From the NCBI GenBank assembly GCA_902803275.1, contig CADCPE010000141.1:1-14431 (forward strand): a stretch of 14,431 nt of DNA, read 5' to 3'. A model generated the notes under the pieces. The model was not told the origin of the DNA, did no database searches, and saw only the letters and a list, made by a program, of their open reading frames with translations. Numbering within the stretch: position 1 is the stretch's first letter; the number at the start of each line of letters is the position of its first letter. Shown here one piece after another: positions 6,687 to 13,286 of the stretch. Source of the DNA: an uncultured Erysipelotrichaceae bacterium (GTDB taxonomy: Bacteria; Bacillota_I; Bacilli_A; Erysipelotrichales; Erysipelotrichaceae). A program made the translations under genes and the position numbers.

Positions 6687-7862
6687 TCAGATCCTGGCAA
6701 CGCCGGTCCTTCTGGCAGCTTCAGCTACAGCCTTGGCTACCGCATCAGCGACCCGCGGATCAAACGGTCTAGGGATGATATATTCCTCATTCAGTTCCTC
6801 ATCCGATACCAGAGATGAAAGAGCTTGCGCAGCGGCCATTTTCATCTCCTCGTTGATGTCGGATGCCCTGACATCGAACGTGCCTCTGAATACGCCTGGA
6901 AAAGCCAGGACGTTGTTTACCTGGTTAGGATAGTCGCTTCTGCCGCTGGCGACGACTCTGGCGCCGGCTGCCTTGGCATCTTCCGGCATGATCTCCGGCG
7001 TAGGATTGGCACACGCGAAGACGATCGCGTCTTTGTTCATGGAGGCGACCATCTCCTTTGAAAGTGTATTCGGTGCCGAAACGCCGATAAAGACATCGGC
7101 ACCCTTTATGACATCGCAAAGCTTGCCTTTCTCCATGTTCCTGTTGGTTTCATGTGACATCTCTTCCTTGATCCAGTTCAGATTTTCTCTTCCTTCATAG
7201 ATGGCACCCTGCCTGTCGGTCATGATGATGTTTCTGAAACCGGCTGACAGAAGCAGCTTTACGATCGAGATCGCTGCCGCACCGGCTCCGGAAGTGACGA
7301 CTCTGACATCTTCCTTTTTCTTGCCTACGACCTTCAGGGCATTGGTAAGGGCAGCCAGCGTTATGATGGCTGTACCGTGCTGGTCGTCATGAAAGATAGG
7401 TATATCGCATTTTTCCTTGAGTTTTCTTTCGATCTCAAAGCATCTTGGCGAAGATATGTCTTCAAGATTGACACCGCCGAATGATCCGGAGATCAGATAG
7501 ACCGTATTGACGATCGTATCGACATCTTTTGATCTGATGCATATAGGGAAGGCATCGACACCGCCGAAGGACTTGAACAGCACGCATTTGCCTTCCATTA
7601 CCGGCATGCCGGCTTCAGGACCGATATCACCCAGTCCCAGAACGGCCGTACCGTCGGTGATGACGGCACACAGATTGTGCCTTCTGGTCAGATCATAGCT
7701 TTTTGCGATATCCTTCTGTATCTCAAGACAGGGCTGGGCAACGCCCGGAGTATATGCCAGAGACAGGGCTTCCTTGCTGTCTACAGGAACGGTAGCCGTG
7801 ACTTCGATCTTGCCCTTCCACTTCTCGTGAAGGGCCAGTGATTCTTTAAGGTAATCCATCAT
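6687..7862 (-). CDS. Malic enzyme (NAD(P)-dependent, oxaloacetate-decarboxylating malate dehydrogenase)
   Basis: The 391-residue protein converts malate to pyruvate and CO2 with reduction of NAD(P). The catalytic Tyr is in AYTPGVAQPC (residue 37) and the catalytic Lys in VLFKSFGGVDAFPI (97). The metal ligands are Glu/Asp 134-135 (EDISSPRCFEIE) and Asp 159-160 (IPIFHDDQHGTAI). A Rossmann motif SGAGAAAIS is at 191-199, and the C-terminal signatures ACANPTPEI and YPNQVNNVLAFPGVFRG are present. Length is normal for the short bacterial type (about 390-410), without a phosphotransacetylase fusion. The ATG overlaps the TGA of the upstream dehydrogenase gene by four bases (ATGA). A second ATG directly after has better spacing from AGGAGG (4 bases against 1), so translation may really start one codon later. 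Cofactor preference is not decided. Confidence 0.95.
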   Translation of the reverse strand: MMDYLKESLALHEKWKGKIEVTATVPVDSKEALSLAYTPGVAQPCLEIQKDIAKSYDLTRRHNLCAVITDGTAVLGLGDIGPEAGMPVMEGKCVLFKSFGGVDAFPICIRSKDVDTIVNTVYLISGSFGGVNLEDISSPRCFEIERKLKEKCDIPIFHDDQHGTAIITLAALTNALKVVGKKKEDVRVVTSGAGAAAISIVKLLLSAGFRNIIMTDRQGAIYEGRENLNWIKEEMSHETNRNMEKGKLCDVIKGADVFIGVSAPNTLSKEMVASMNKDAIVFACANPTPEIMPEDAKAAGARVVASGRSDYPNQVNNVLAFPGVFRGTFDVRASDINEEMKMAAAQALSSLVSDEELNEEYIIPRPFDPRVADAVAKAVAEAARRTGVARI

Positions 7863-8977
7863 GCCTCCTCTTCAAACGGGAACCTGTATGGCAGATTCAG
7901 TTCATCACGAAGGGCGATGATCTCTTTCTGTACGGCGGCATTTACCGGAACGCCCTTGTCAGCCCTTTCCAGGGATACGAGGTATTCCTTCTCTCCGGCC
8001 GTATAGATCCTGTCATAGCCCGGAGCTTTCATGCTGTTCCTTAGAGCGCGGCAGATCTCGCCGGCCGTCTTTCTGAAGGTCTCTGCACCCATGAAGGCTT
8101 CAGGATCGACAACGAAGAAGAAGTGTCCGAGATGATACATCTGCGGTTTTCCTTCAGGGCTCACACCGCTCAGGGCTTTCATGAATTCGCCGCCGGCCAA
8201 AGCCGATGAAAGGATCTCCACGACTGTGGCATAGCCATAGCCTTTGTATCCGCACATCTCATCGCCAGGTCCTCCGCCCAATGGAGCCAGGGCGGCCGTG
8301 CCTTCCGTAAGCATCTTCAGAATGGCCTTGGAATCGGTCAGTGTGCTTCCGTCATGGCTTACGACCATTCCGGCAGGAGTGTCCTTGCCTGAACGGGCAT
8401 AGTATTCGATCTTGCCTCTTTGCACGATCGAAGTTGCGCAGTCGATGCAGAACGGGAATTCTTCATCGGTCGGTAGTGATATGGTCAAAGGGTTTGTACC
8501 CAGCATGTTTTCCACGCCAAACGTCGGAGCGATCGAAGGACGCGCATTGGTACCGGTAATTCCGATCAGACCCTGCTTGGCCGCCATATCGGTCCAGTAG
8601 CCCGCAATGCCATAGTGGGTAGAATTGCGGATCGCACCGCCGGCCATGCCGTTTGCTCTGGCTTTTTCGATCAGTTTTTCCATCATCGCATGGGAAGCCA
8701 CCATGCCCATCCCGTCATGAGCGTCCATGACCAGAGTCGTAGGTGTTTCCTTTATGATCTCAAGATCCGTTTTTGGCAACAGTGTACCGTTCTTGATCCT
8801 GTCGATATAGATCGGTTTGAATCGGTTGCAGCCGTGGCTTTCGATACCGCGGTGGTCAGCTTCCAGAAGCACATCGGTGCAGATCTTTGCGTCTTCTTCA
8901 GATACGCCATAGGCCTTGAAGACATCGATCATGAAATCGCCCATCAGTTTCCAGGGCACAAAAGGTCTAGTTTCCAT
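7859..8977 (-). CDS. LDH2/MDH2-type malate/L-lactate dehydrogenase family protein
   Basis: This 372-residue protein belongs to the NAD(P)-dependent 2-hydroxyacid oxidoreductase family (Ldh_2), unrelated to classical LDH/MDH. Relatives act on malate, L-lactate, ureidoglycolate, sulfolactate or 2,3-diketogulonate. Visible signatures are DHRGIESHG (residues 41-49), the catalytic His in NSTHYGIAGYW (121), GTNARPSIAP and ENMLGTNPLTISLPT (cofactor/substrate loop), then IDCATS and the late GYKGYGYATVVEILSSAL block. The start is supported by GGAGGGG 10 bases upstream. Its stop overlaps the malic-enzyme start, so the two are translationally coupled; malate is the most economical guess for its substrate. 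Length is slightly above the family norm of about 330-360. Confidence 0.92.
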   Translation of the reverse strand: METRPFVPWKLMGDFMIDVFKAYGVSEEDAKICTDVLLEADHRGIESHGCNRFKPIYIDRIKNGTLLPKTDLEIIKETPTTLVMDAHDGMGMVASHAMMEKLIEKARANGMAGGAIRNSTHYGIAGYWTDMAAKQGLIGITGTNARPSIAPTFGVENMLGTNPLTISLPTDEEFPFCIDCATSIVQRGKIEYYARSGKDTPAGMVVSHDGSTLTDSKAILKMLTEGTAALAPLGGGPGDEMCGYKGYGYATVVEILSSALAGGEFMKALSGVSPEGKPQMYHLGHFFFVVDPEAFMGAETFRKTAGEICRALRNSMKAPGYDRIYTAGEKEYLVSLERADKGVPVNAAVQKEIIALRDELNLPYRFPFEEEA

Positions 8978-9003
8978 AATTTTCTTACCCCTCCATATAA
9001 AAA

Positions 9004-9037
9004 ATTATCTGAATATTCAATCTACTATAAATTATAG
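9004..9037 (-). promoter_or_regulatory. Possible promoter of the dehydrogenase-malic enzyme operon with two dyads
   Basis: On the minus strand TTTATA (9026-9031) and GATAAT (9004-9009) are 16 bases apart. The spacer contains the palindrome TGAATATTCA (9010-9019), and the -35 lies inside CTATAA-A-TTATAG (9025-9037). Both dyads could be operator half-sites; AT-rich palindromes also arise by chance. Confidence 0.35.
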
Positions 9038-9176
9038 AACAAAGATGCTGCTTATAGAAAAACAGGCATCACAAAATGCTTCTTTTTTCAAAGAAAAAAT
9101 AAAAAAAAGAATTGTTGGACAAGCTGTTTTAAGGAACCAGGTAAAGAGGAATTACGGATGCCGGAGAAAGAGTGTA

Positions 9177-9470
9177 TTATTGTTTTCGTTCTGTAGCGTT
9201 TCTGGGATCTTCGGCGTCGTATCTGTAGCTTATCAGTTCATCGATGCTGTCCTTTTCCAGGATGTTCATGAACTTGATCAGCGTTTCCAGAGAGACGTAG
9301 CCGTTGTTTCTCATCGTTTCAAACACGGAGTTTGAAAAGCGGATGGTCTGTTCTCCGTAGTATACATCGTAGTCTGCCGTGTCTCTTTTCGCATCGACAA
9401 GACTGTATTGCGTAATTCCCCTTTCCTTTAGTTCTCTTAGCAGCTTATCATAGCTTATTCCTATAATCAT
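9177..9470 (-). CDS. Small Cro/C1-type (HTH_26-like) DNA-binding regulator
   Basis: The 97-residue protein opens with IGISYDKLLRELKERGITQYSL and closes the domain with MRNNGYVSLETLIKFMNILEKDSIDELISY. These are the first and last helices of the short phage-type HTH_26 regulators (ISYdKL..LL..kgi.. and vsleTL.kic..L.....dii.y). Between helix 2 and the recognition helix there is an extra stretch of about 15 residues (DTADYDVYYGEQTIRF), so this is a variant. The ATG at 9470 matches where family members begin, but it has no Shine-Dalgarno site. The same frame extends to a GTG at 9515 inside a strong hairpin, so the start is uncertain. It is divergent from the secreted repeat protein gene and may control it and itself through the dyads at 9472-9531. 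Confidence 0.7.
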   Translation of the reverse strand: MIIGISYDKLLRELKERGITQYSLVDAKRDTADYDVYYGEQTIRFSNSVFETMRNNGYVSLETLIKFMNILEKDSIDELISYRYDAEDPRNATERKQ

Positions 9471-9471
9471 A

Positions 9472-9490
9472 TTATCATTTTTAATGATAA
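9472..9490. promoter_or_regulatory. Perfect 8-3-8 dyad at the start of the HTH gene (operator candidate)
   Basis: TTATCATT and AATGATAA are separated by TTT. The dyad ends one base before the ATG of the regulator. A perfect 19-base dyad in this position is what an autoregulatory site would look like; it would also form a short hairpin in the mRNA. Confidence 0.5.
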
Positions 9491-9509
9491 ACTGATATCT
9501 TTTGATTTT

Positions 9510-9531
9510 CCTCACCTTTCGATAGGTGAGG
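9510..9531. promoter_or_regulatory. Strong inverted repeat between the HTH gene and the secreted-protein gene
   Basis: CCTCACCT (9510-9517) and AGGTGAGG (9524-9531) form an 8-bp stem with a TTCGAT loop. On the + strand it is followed by ATTTTTA, so it could terminate antisense or read-through transcription. On the minus strand it lies in the leader of the HTH gene and hides an AGGTGAGG that resembles a Shine-Dalgarno site. It may also be an operator. Confidence 0.5.
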
Positions 9532-9578
9532 ATTTTTACAGCTGCTGAATGTTATTTGTTATACAAGGAGAACTTGCA

Positions 9579-10403
9579 ATGAAAAAACTTATATTATTAC
9601 TGCTGTTTCTTGTATCGGTGTGTCTTCCTTCAAGGATCAGCGCCAATGTCGATGTGAGGATCGAAGTGGACCGCAATGTTGAAGGAAAGACCAATACGCA
9701 GCTGTCCAACCAGTTTGTGAATCTTGAACTTGATGACCCCGATTTCTCATTCAATGTGGAAGAAGGCGAAGACATCACTTCCTGGTTCACCAATATCCCT
9801 GAGGGCTTTGCAGCCGTGGCTGAAGAAGTGGACAACGAATTCATCAAGGTGAGCTTTACCGGGCAGACAAGTGAAGCAAAAGATGAAGTCATACTGGTCA
9901 CGGTGCCTTCCGGAAAGATCAGCTATATGGGAAGCGTGATCGAAGGTCAGCTGAGCAACGATCCCGACAGTGAAGATTCCAGATACATCATCACGGAACA
10001 AGAGATCAGGGCTTACTACAATCAGCCTTCGACCATCTCGGGCTATGTGGGCGAACAGCTGGAGATACAGTATGTCTACATCAAGCTGGAAAACGATACC
10101 TTCAGGGAAACGATCATCGATTCGATCTTGAGCACTTATAACGGTCTGACTGCCACAGTCATCGATTACGATACGGACAATATCGCGAAGGTAGAGTATA
10201 CGGGGATCCCTCTACAGGAAGATGATTCCCTGATCCATTCGATACTGAAAAACGAACACCTCAATATAAGTGAAAACGACCTTACCGTACCGGATCGCGA
10301 AGATGTCAGATTCGACATCAGAAAAAGATCGATCACTCCTGATCAGCCAGATCAGGATGATCCTGAACCGACCTATACAATTCCCTATACCGGAATTGAA
10401 TAG
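9579..10403 (+). CDS. Secreted protein with two related repeat domains and a C-terminal IPYTG
   Basis: The 274-residue product has a signal peptide (MKKLILLLLFLVSVCLPSRISA) with likely cleavage after Ala 22. Two diverged copies of a domain follow. The first contains VNLELDDPDFSFN, ITSWFTNIPEGFAAV and IKVSFTG. The second contains VYIKLENDTF, LSTYNGLTATV and AKVEYTG. Such beta-rich modules with an [NL]-P-x-G-[FL]-x-A core are typical of surface proteins of gut Firmicutes. The C terminus is a Pro/Asp/Gln linker and then TIPYTGIE, after which the protein simply stops, without the hydrophobic anchor and basic tail of a sortase substrate. The start at 9579 is set by AAGGAG 8 bases upstream and by the signal peptide; an in-frame ATG ten codons earlier has neither. 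A ligand is not identifiable. Confidence 0.82.
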   Translation: MKKLILLLLFLVSVCLPSRISANVDVRIEVDRNVEGKTNTQLSNQFVNLELDDPDFSFNVEEGEDITSWFTNIPEGFAAVAEEVDNEFIKVSFTGQTSEAKDEVILVTVPSGKISYMGSVIEGQLSNDPDSEDSRYIITEQEIRAYYNQPSTISGYVGEQLEIQYVYIKLENDTFRETIIDSILSTYNGLTATVIDYDTDNIAKVEYTGIPLQEDDSLIHSILKNEHLNISENDLTVPDREDVRFDIRKRSITPDQPDQDDPEPTYTIPYTGIE

Positions 10404-10414
10404 ACCTTTTGCTA

Positions 10415-10449
10415 AAGGAGGGATACCCAAGTATCCCTCCCCTTTTTTT
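10415..10449 (+). terminator. Strong, probably bidirectional terminator between convergent genes
   Basis: GGAGGGATAC (10417-10426) pairs perfectly with GTATCCCTCC (10431-10440) around CCAA, followed by CC and seven T. Its T run overlaps the stop codon of the small minus-strand ORF. Confidence 0.93.
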
Positions 10450-10594
10450 ATCCGTTTTCGTTATGGAACTCCATGAACCGCAAGTAGCCAAGATGTTCCT
10501 CTTCTTCCTCGTACTGAACGAGTCTTTCTTCGGCTTCATCCTTGCTTAAACCTTCATTCTCCATGAGTTCCTTTATCATTTCTTCCCTGTCCAT
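10448..10594 (-). CDS. Small acidic protein of 48 residues, function unknown
   Basis: Reading the minus strand from ATG at 10594 gives MDREEMIKELMENEGLSKDE and then a Glu-rich helix (AEERLVQYEEEEEHLGYLRF), ending in MEFHNENG and TAA. The composition is that of a soluble, highly charged helical protein and not of a random frame. AAAGGAT lies 10 bases before the ATG, a promoter-like pair lies just upstream, and the gene ends in a terminator hairpin. I recognise no domain. Segments such as GLSKDEAEERL resemble small regulatory or adaptor-like proteins, but that is only impression. Confidence 0.62.
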   Translation of the reverse strand: MDREEMIKELMENEGLSKDEAEERLVQYEEEEEHLGYLRFMEFHNENG

Positions 10595-10615
10595 AGAACC
10601 TGTATCCTTTCTATC

Positions 10616-10644
10616 ATCGTATCAGCAATCATCCTGATTCACAA
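10616..10644 (-). promoter_or_regulatory. Promoter candidate of the 48-residue ORF
   Basis: On the minus strand TTGTGA (10639-10644) and TACGAT (10616-10621) have a 17-base spacer. The expected transcription start near 10609 leaves a leader that begins with AAGGATACAGG, the ribosome binding site. Confidence 0.45.
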
Positions 10645-10794
10645 CTAAACGCAAGAAAATGATCCTGAGATAACATTTCTCTTTAACTGCAGATACTCAT
10701 CTTCATTATTTTCATTTCCCAAAAGGCCTAGAAATGCCTTTAGACACGATATTTCATGACCGGTACACCCTGCTCAGCATTTCAGAATCCATAC

Positions 10795-10800
10795 TATAAT
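10795..10800 (+). promoter_or_regulatory. Perfect -10 element six bases before the amidase ATG
   Basis: TATAAT is followed by GAAACT and then ATG, so the usual start point falls on or next to the A of the start codon. No convincing -35 or TG extension is visible (TGCTCA at 10771-10776 is the nearest, 18-base spacer). Upstream, the hairpin AAAGGC/GCCTTT (10722-10741) is the only other structure in the 10595-10806 gap. Confidence 0.5.
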
Positions 10801-10806
10801 GAAACT

Positions 10807-11745
10807 ATGAGAACAGCTAAAAGAGATAATGTATACAATGCCTTTTCCAAAGACAACATCCCCGCTTTAAAAGTTAATGACAATGAGGTCTTCATGGTTG
10901 AGACTCAGCTTAACGGGGGAACCTGGCTCAACAGCATCGATGATCTCTGGGATCCGTCCAAATCCAGAGGACCCAATCTTTGTACGGTCATCGAAATAGA
11001 AGGTGCAAGACCAGGCGATACTCTGGCGGTCGATATCATCGATGTCAGACCGGGAAAACTCGGCTATACCGGCTTTGCGGGCTGGCGCAACAGGCTCAGC
11101 CAGCTCATCTATCCTAACGACTGGGACGTCGTGACCAAGACTGTGGAGATAAAGGAAGACTTCATCGACTGGTCGGATGAACTGAAGCTTCCGATCAGAC
11201 CGATGATCGGTACGATCGCTACCGCTCCTTCAGTTGGAAAGCAAAGCGCCCAGTATGCCTATGAAAACGGCGGCAACATGGACGTTCAGGAAGTGACAAG
11301 CGGCACTACCATCTATCTTCCGATCAACGTTGAAGGCGCCCTCTTGCATGTCGGGGACTGCCATGCGATCATGGGAGATGGCGAGATACCCCATGGCGGA
11401 GCGATAGAATGCCAGGCCCTGCTGACGCTCAGGACCAGGCTGATCAAAGGCTACAGGGCCAGAAAATGGATCAGGATGGAAAACGGCGAATACATCATGA
11501 CCATCGCCAACAGCATCAGGATAAAGGATTCCTTCTGTGAAGCGGCTCACGAGCTCATTGACTGGATGGTCGATGACTACGGATTCACTGCGCAGGAAGC
11601 CTATCTTCTATTAGGACAGGTATTGGAAGCAAGGTGCACGATGCTGCATGGCGATGATGAACCTTTCTCTCCCTATGTATGCAAGATCAGAAAGGAATAT
11701 CTCAAACCTCAGAAGGACTCGATATGGAAAAAAGACTCGGAATAA
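10807..11745 (+). CDS. Acetamidase/formamidase family protein
   Basis: The 312-residue protein matches the FmdA/AmdA family, metal-dependent amidases that hydrolyse formamide or acetamide to ammonia and the acid. Visible family features are an N-terminal V-x-ET segment (VFMVETQLNGGTW), ARPGDTLAVDIIDVRPG, GTIATAPSVG, and the central signature INVEGALLHVGDCHAIMGDGE followed by an Ile-Glu (GAIECQALLTLR) that holds the active-site His, Asp and Glu residues. The late EAYLLLGQVLEARC helix is also typical. The true substrate may be another amide or a lactone. The ATG at 10807 has no Shine-Dalgarno site, only a -10 box right before it; an in-frame ATG at 10756 lies upstream of that box and is unlikely. 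The gene overlaps pdxA by 22 bases, so the two should be co-expressed. Confidence 0.88.
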   Translation: MRTAKRDNVYNAFSKDNIPALKVNDNEVFMVETQLNGGTWLNSIDDLWDPSKSRGPNLCTVIEIEGARPGDTLAVDIIDVRPGKLGYTGFAGWRNRLSQLIYPNDWDVVTKTVEIKEDFIDWSDELKLPIRPMIGTIATAPSVGKQSAQYAYENGGNMDVQEVTSGTTIYLPINVEGALLHVGDCHAIMGDGEIPHGGAIECQALLTLRTRLIKGYRARKWIRMENGEYIMTIANSIRIKDSFCEAAHELIDWMVDDYGFTAQEAYLLLGQVLEARCTMLHGDDEPFSPYVCKIRKEYLKPQKDSIWKKDSE

Positions 11746-12695
11746 GCATGGGTGATGCTGCAGGAGTAGGACCTGAGATCATCCTCAAGATCATGAATGA
11801 ATACATGAATGATGTCATCATCTACGGTTCTTATGATGTGCTCGATCATTACAATGAGACATTCGGATATGACTATCATCTAAACAGGATCGGATCTGCT
11901 CAGGAAGCGATCACAGACAAAGTAAACATTATCGATCATACAGACCTTAAATACAGCGATTTTGAAACCGGAAAAGTCTCGCCATTATGCGGAAAGAATG
12001 CCTACCTATATCTGGAAAAAGCCATAAATGATGCGATGGCCGGAAACATCAGAGCTATCGTCACCTGTCCCCTGAACAAAGAAGCTCTAAGAGCCGGCGG
12101 ATATAATTATGACGGTCATACCGAAATACTCAGTACTTTGACAGATACAAGCAAATACGCGATGCTGCTGTGGTCAGACAGACTCAAGACCATTCATGTC
12201 TCTACACATGTCTCTCTGGCCAAAGCTATTCAAATGGTAAAGAAAGACAGGATCATCGATGTCGTACAGCTTGCCTGCGATATTCTTAAAAAAGCCGGAT
12301 ATAAGGATCCCAGGATCGCCGTTGCCGGATTGAATCCTCATGCCGGAGAAAACGGTCTTTTTGGTGATGAAGAGATCAGGGAGATCATTCCGGCAATCGA
12401 AGAACTCAAGAAAAACGGGATCAGCGTCTATGGTCCTATCCCTCCTGATGTCGTGTTTCTGAAATGCTATAAAGGAGAATACGATCTGGTCGTTGCCATG
12501 TATCACGATCAGGGTCATATCCCTTTAAAACTCATGGATTTTGACGGAGGTGTAAACATCACCTGCGGTCTTCCCATCATCAGGACTTCTGTTGACCACG
12601 GCACAGCTTTTGACATCGCAGGAAAAAACATCGCCAGACCCGATTCCCTTATCAAGGCAATAAAAGCAGCCGATATGATCTCAAAAGCTGAATGA
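11724..12695 (+). CDS. pdxA: PdxA-family dehydrogenase (4-hydroxythreonine-4-phosphate dehydrogenase or PdxA2-type)
   Basis: The 323-residue protein carries the PdxA signatures in order: GISMGDAAGVGPEI (6-19), TCPLNKEAL (114-122), DGHTEIL (130-136), the metal ligands His 162 (STHVSL), His 206 (LNPHAGENGLFGDEE) and His 261 (AMYHDQGHIPLK), and GGVNITCGLPIIRTSVDHGTAFDI near the end. Classical PdxA oxidises 4-phosphohydroxy-L-threonine in vitamin B6 synthesis. PdxA2 paralogues oxidise 4-phospho-D-threonate or D-erythronate in sugar-acid catabolism. No other B6 gene and no DUF1537 kinase is in view, so the context does not decide, and the amidase partner suggests a catabolic role as much as a biosynthetic one. 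The start is chosen for AGAAGGA 6 bases upstream, within the end of the amidase gene. Confidence 0.93.
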   Translation: MEKRLGISMGDAAGVGPEIILKIMNEYMNDVIIYGSYDVLDHYNETFGYDYHLNRIGSAQEAITDKVNIIDHTDLKYSDFETGKVSPLCGKNAYLYLEKAINDAMAGNIRAIVTCPLNKEALRAGGYNYDGHTEILSTLTDTSKYAMLLWSDRLKTIHVSTHVSLAKAIQMVKKDRIIDVVQLACDILKKAGYKDPRIAVAGLNPHAGENGLFGDEEIREIIPAIEELKKNGISVYGPIPPDVVFLKCYKGEYDLVVAMYHDQGHIPLKLMDFDGGVNITCGLPIIRTSVDHGTAFDIAGKNIARPDSLIKAIKAADMISKAE

Positions 12696-12721
12696 TCCTA
12701 TAAGATAAAATGTATTGATTC

Positions 12722-12740
12722 AAAACACATCATGTGTTTT
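12722..12740. terminator. Weak AT-rich hairpin after pdxA, possible bidirectional terminator
   Basis: AAAACACA and TGTGTTTT pair around TCA, 27 bases after the pdxA stop. The stem is AT-rich and the following bases (ATTACTATAG) hold few T, so efficiency is doubtful. Confidence 0.45.
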
Positions 12741-12762
12741 ATTACTATAGTCTTAGTGTTTA

Positions 12763-12780
12763 ATAACGATCAATCGTTAT
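12763..12780. terminator. Hairpin overlapping the stop codon of the convergent unknown gene
   Basis: ATAACGAT (12763-12770) and ATCGTTAT (12773-12780) form a perfect 8-bp stem with a 2-base gap. The TGA of the minus-strand gene (12770-12772) lies in the loop. On the + strand a T-rich stretch (CTTTGTTATTTTTTATTATTT) follows, so it may end pdxA transcripts that pass the first hairpin. Confidence 0.4.
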
Positions 12781-13114
12781 CTTTGTTATTTTTTATTATT
12801 TCATCTATTTGAATATTAGGATATTCGATCATCCAGAACATGATCTGACGTATAATACTATTCAATCTTAAACAGCCGTAACGATCTATATAGAATGCAT
12901 ACGGATGTCTTCTAAACATGTCATCCAGTATCATATAAGCATGGATTACATGGTACCCTCTTTCAGGAAAACCGTCACACATCAGATCCATATATTCTGT
13001 GTACGACATGCTTCCTCCCAATTCCTTGATCCTTTCTACGATCCTGTAGAATTCTTTCTCCTCATCGTAGTCAAACATTTTTTCGTCATCAACCAAATCC
13101 TTAATATACTTCAT
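12770..13114 (-). CDS. Unknown 114-residue soluble protein
   Basis: The protein starts MKYIKDLVDDEKMFDYDEEK and is charged and mostly helical, with no signal peptide or clear membrane span. Its middle is rich in Tyr, Met and His (MSYTEYMDLMCDGFPERGYH, then HAYMILDDMFRRHPYAFYID). The arrangement helix, helix, hydrophobic helix, short beta-like YIDRYGCLRL could be a winged-helix-like fold, but no motif proves DNA binding. The start at 13114 is chosen because AGAGGAGA lies 8 bases upstream; longer in-frame starts lack such a site. The gene is AT-richer than the genes to the left. It has a promoter with an operator-like dyad about 150 bases upstream, so it looks like a regulated single gene of the AT-rich right-hand segment. 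Confidence 0.75.
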   Translation of the reverse strand: MKYIKDLVDDEKMFDYDEEKEFYRIVERIKELGGSMSYTEYMDLMCDGFPERGYHVIHAYMILDDMFRRHPYAFYIDRYGCLRLNSIIRQIMFWMIEYPNIQIDEIIKNNKDND

Positions 13115-13172
13115 CTTCAACATCTCCTCTTCAGAACACAGAAAAAACATTTTTCTTGAAGATCATCATGTC

Positions 13173-13200
13173 TATATATACTCAAGCTATTTGAAATCAA
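13173..13200 (-). promoter_or_regulatory. Proximal promoter candidate for the unknown 114-residue gene
   Basis: On the minus strand TTGATT (13195-13200) and TATATA (13173-13178) have a 16-base spacer. The transcript would have a leader of about 50 bases. It is weaker than the distal promoter at 13258-13286. Confidence 0.35.
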
Positions 13201-13257
13201 TATAAGCCATGATGTCAACGATGCCTAATGATGATCATTTATTCAGTTCTTGATTAT

Positions 13258-13286
13258 ATTATAGAGATTGTATGTACCAGGTACAA
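13258..13286 (-). promoter_or_regulatory. Distal promoter of the unknown 114-residue gene
   Basis: On the minus strand TTGTAC (13281-13286) and a perfect TATAAT (13258-13263) are separated by exactly 17 bases, the best promoter in the window. It points away from the DUF3427-type gene and towards the 114-residue gene, with a leader of about 137 bases. Confidence 0.6.

Noticed and set aside
8916..9335. 139-residue + strand frame spanning the dehydrogenase start, the gap and the HTH gene
   Set aside because: It crosses two real minus-strand genes and an A/T tract, and has no start signals; the 8978-9176 gap holds only promoter dyads and poly-A/T.
9510..9540. Hairpin with T run as an ordinary terminator of a + strand gene
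   Set aside because: No + strand gene ends upstream of it. A terminator for antisense transcripts or a leader/operator element of the HTH gene is more likely.
10756..10806. Upstream ATG as the start of the acetamidase
   Set aside because: The added residues include the -10 box region and have no family match; no ribosome binding site precedes the ATG.
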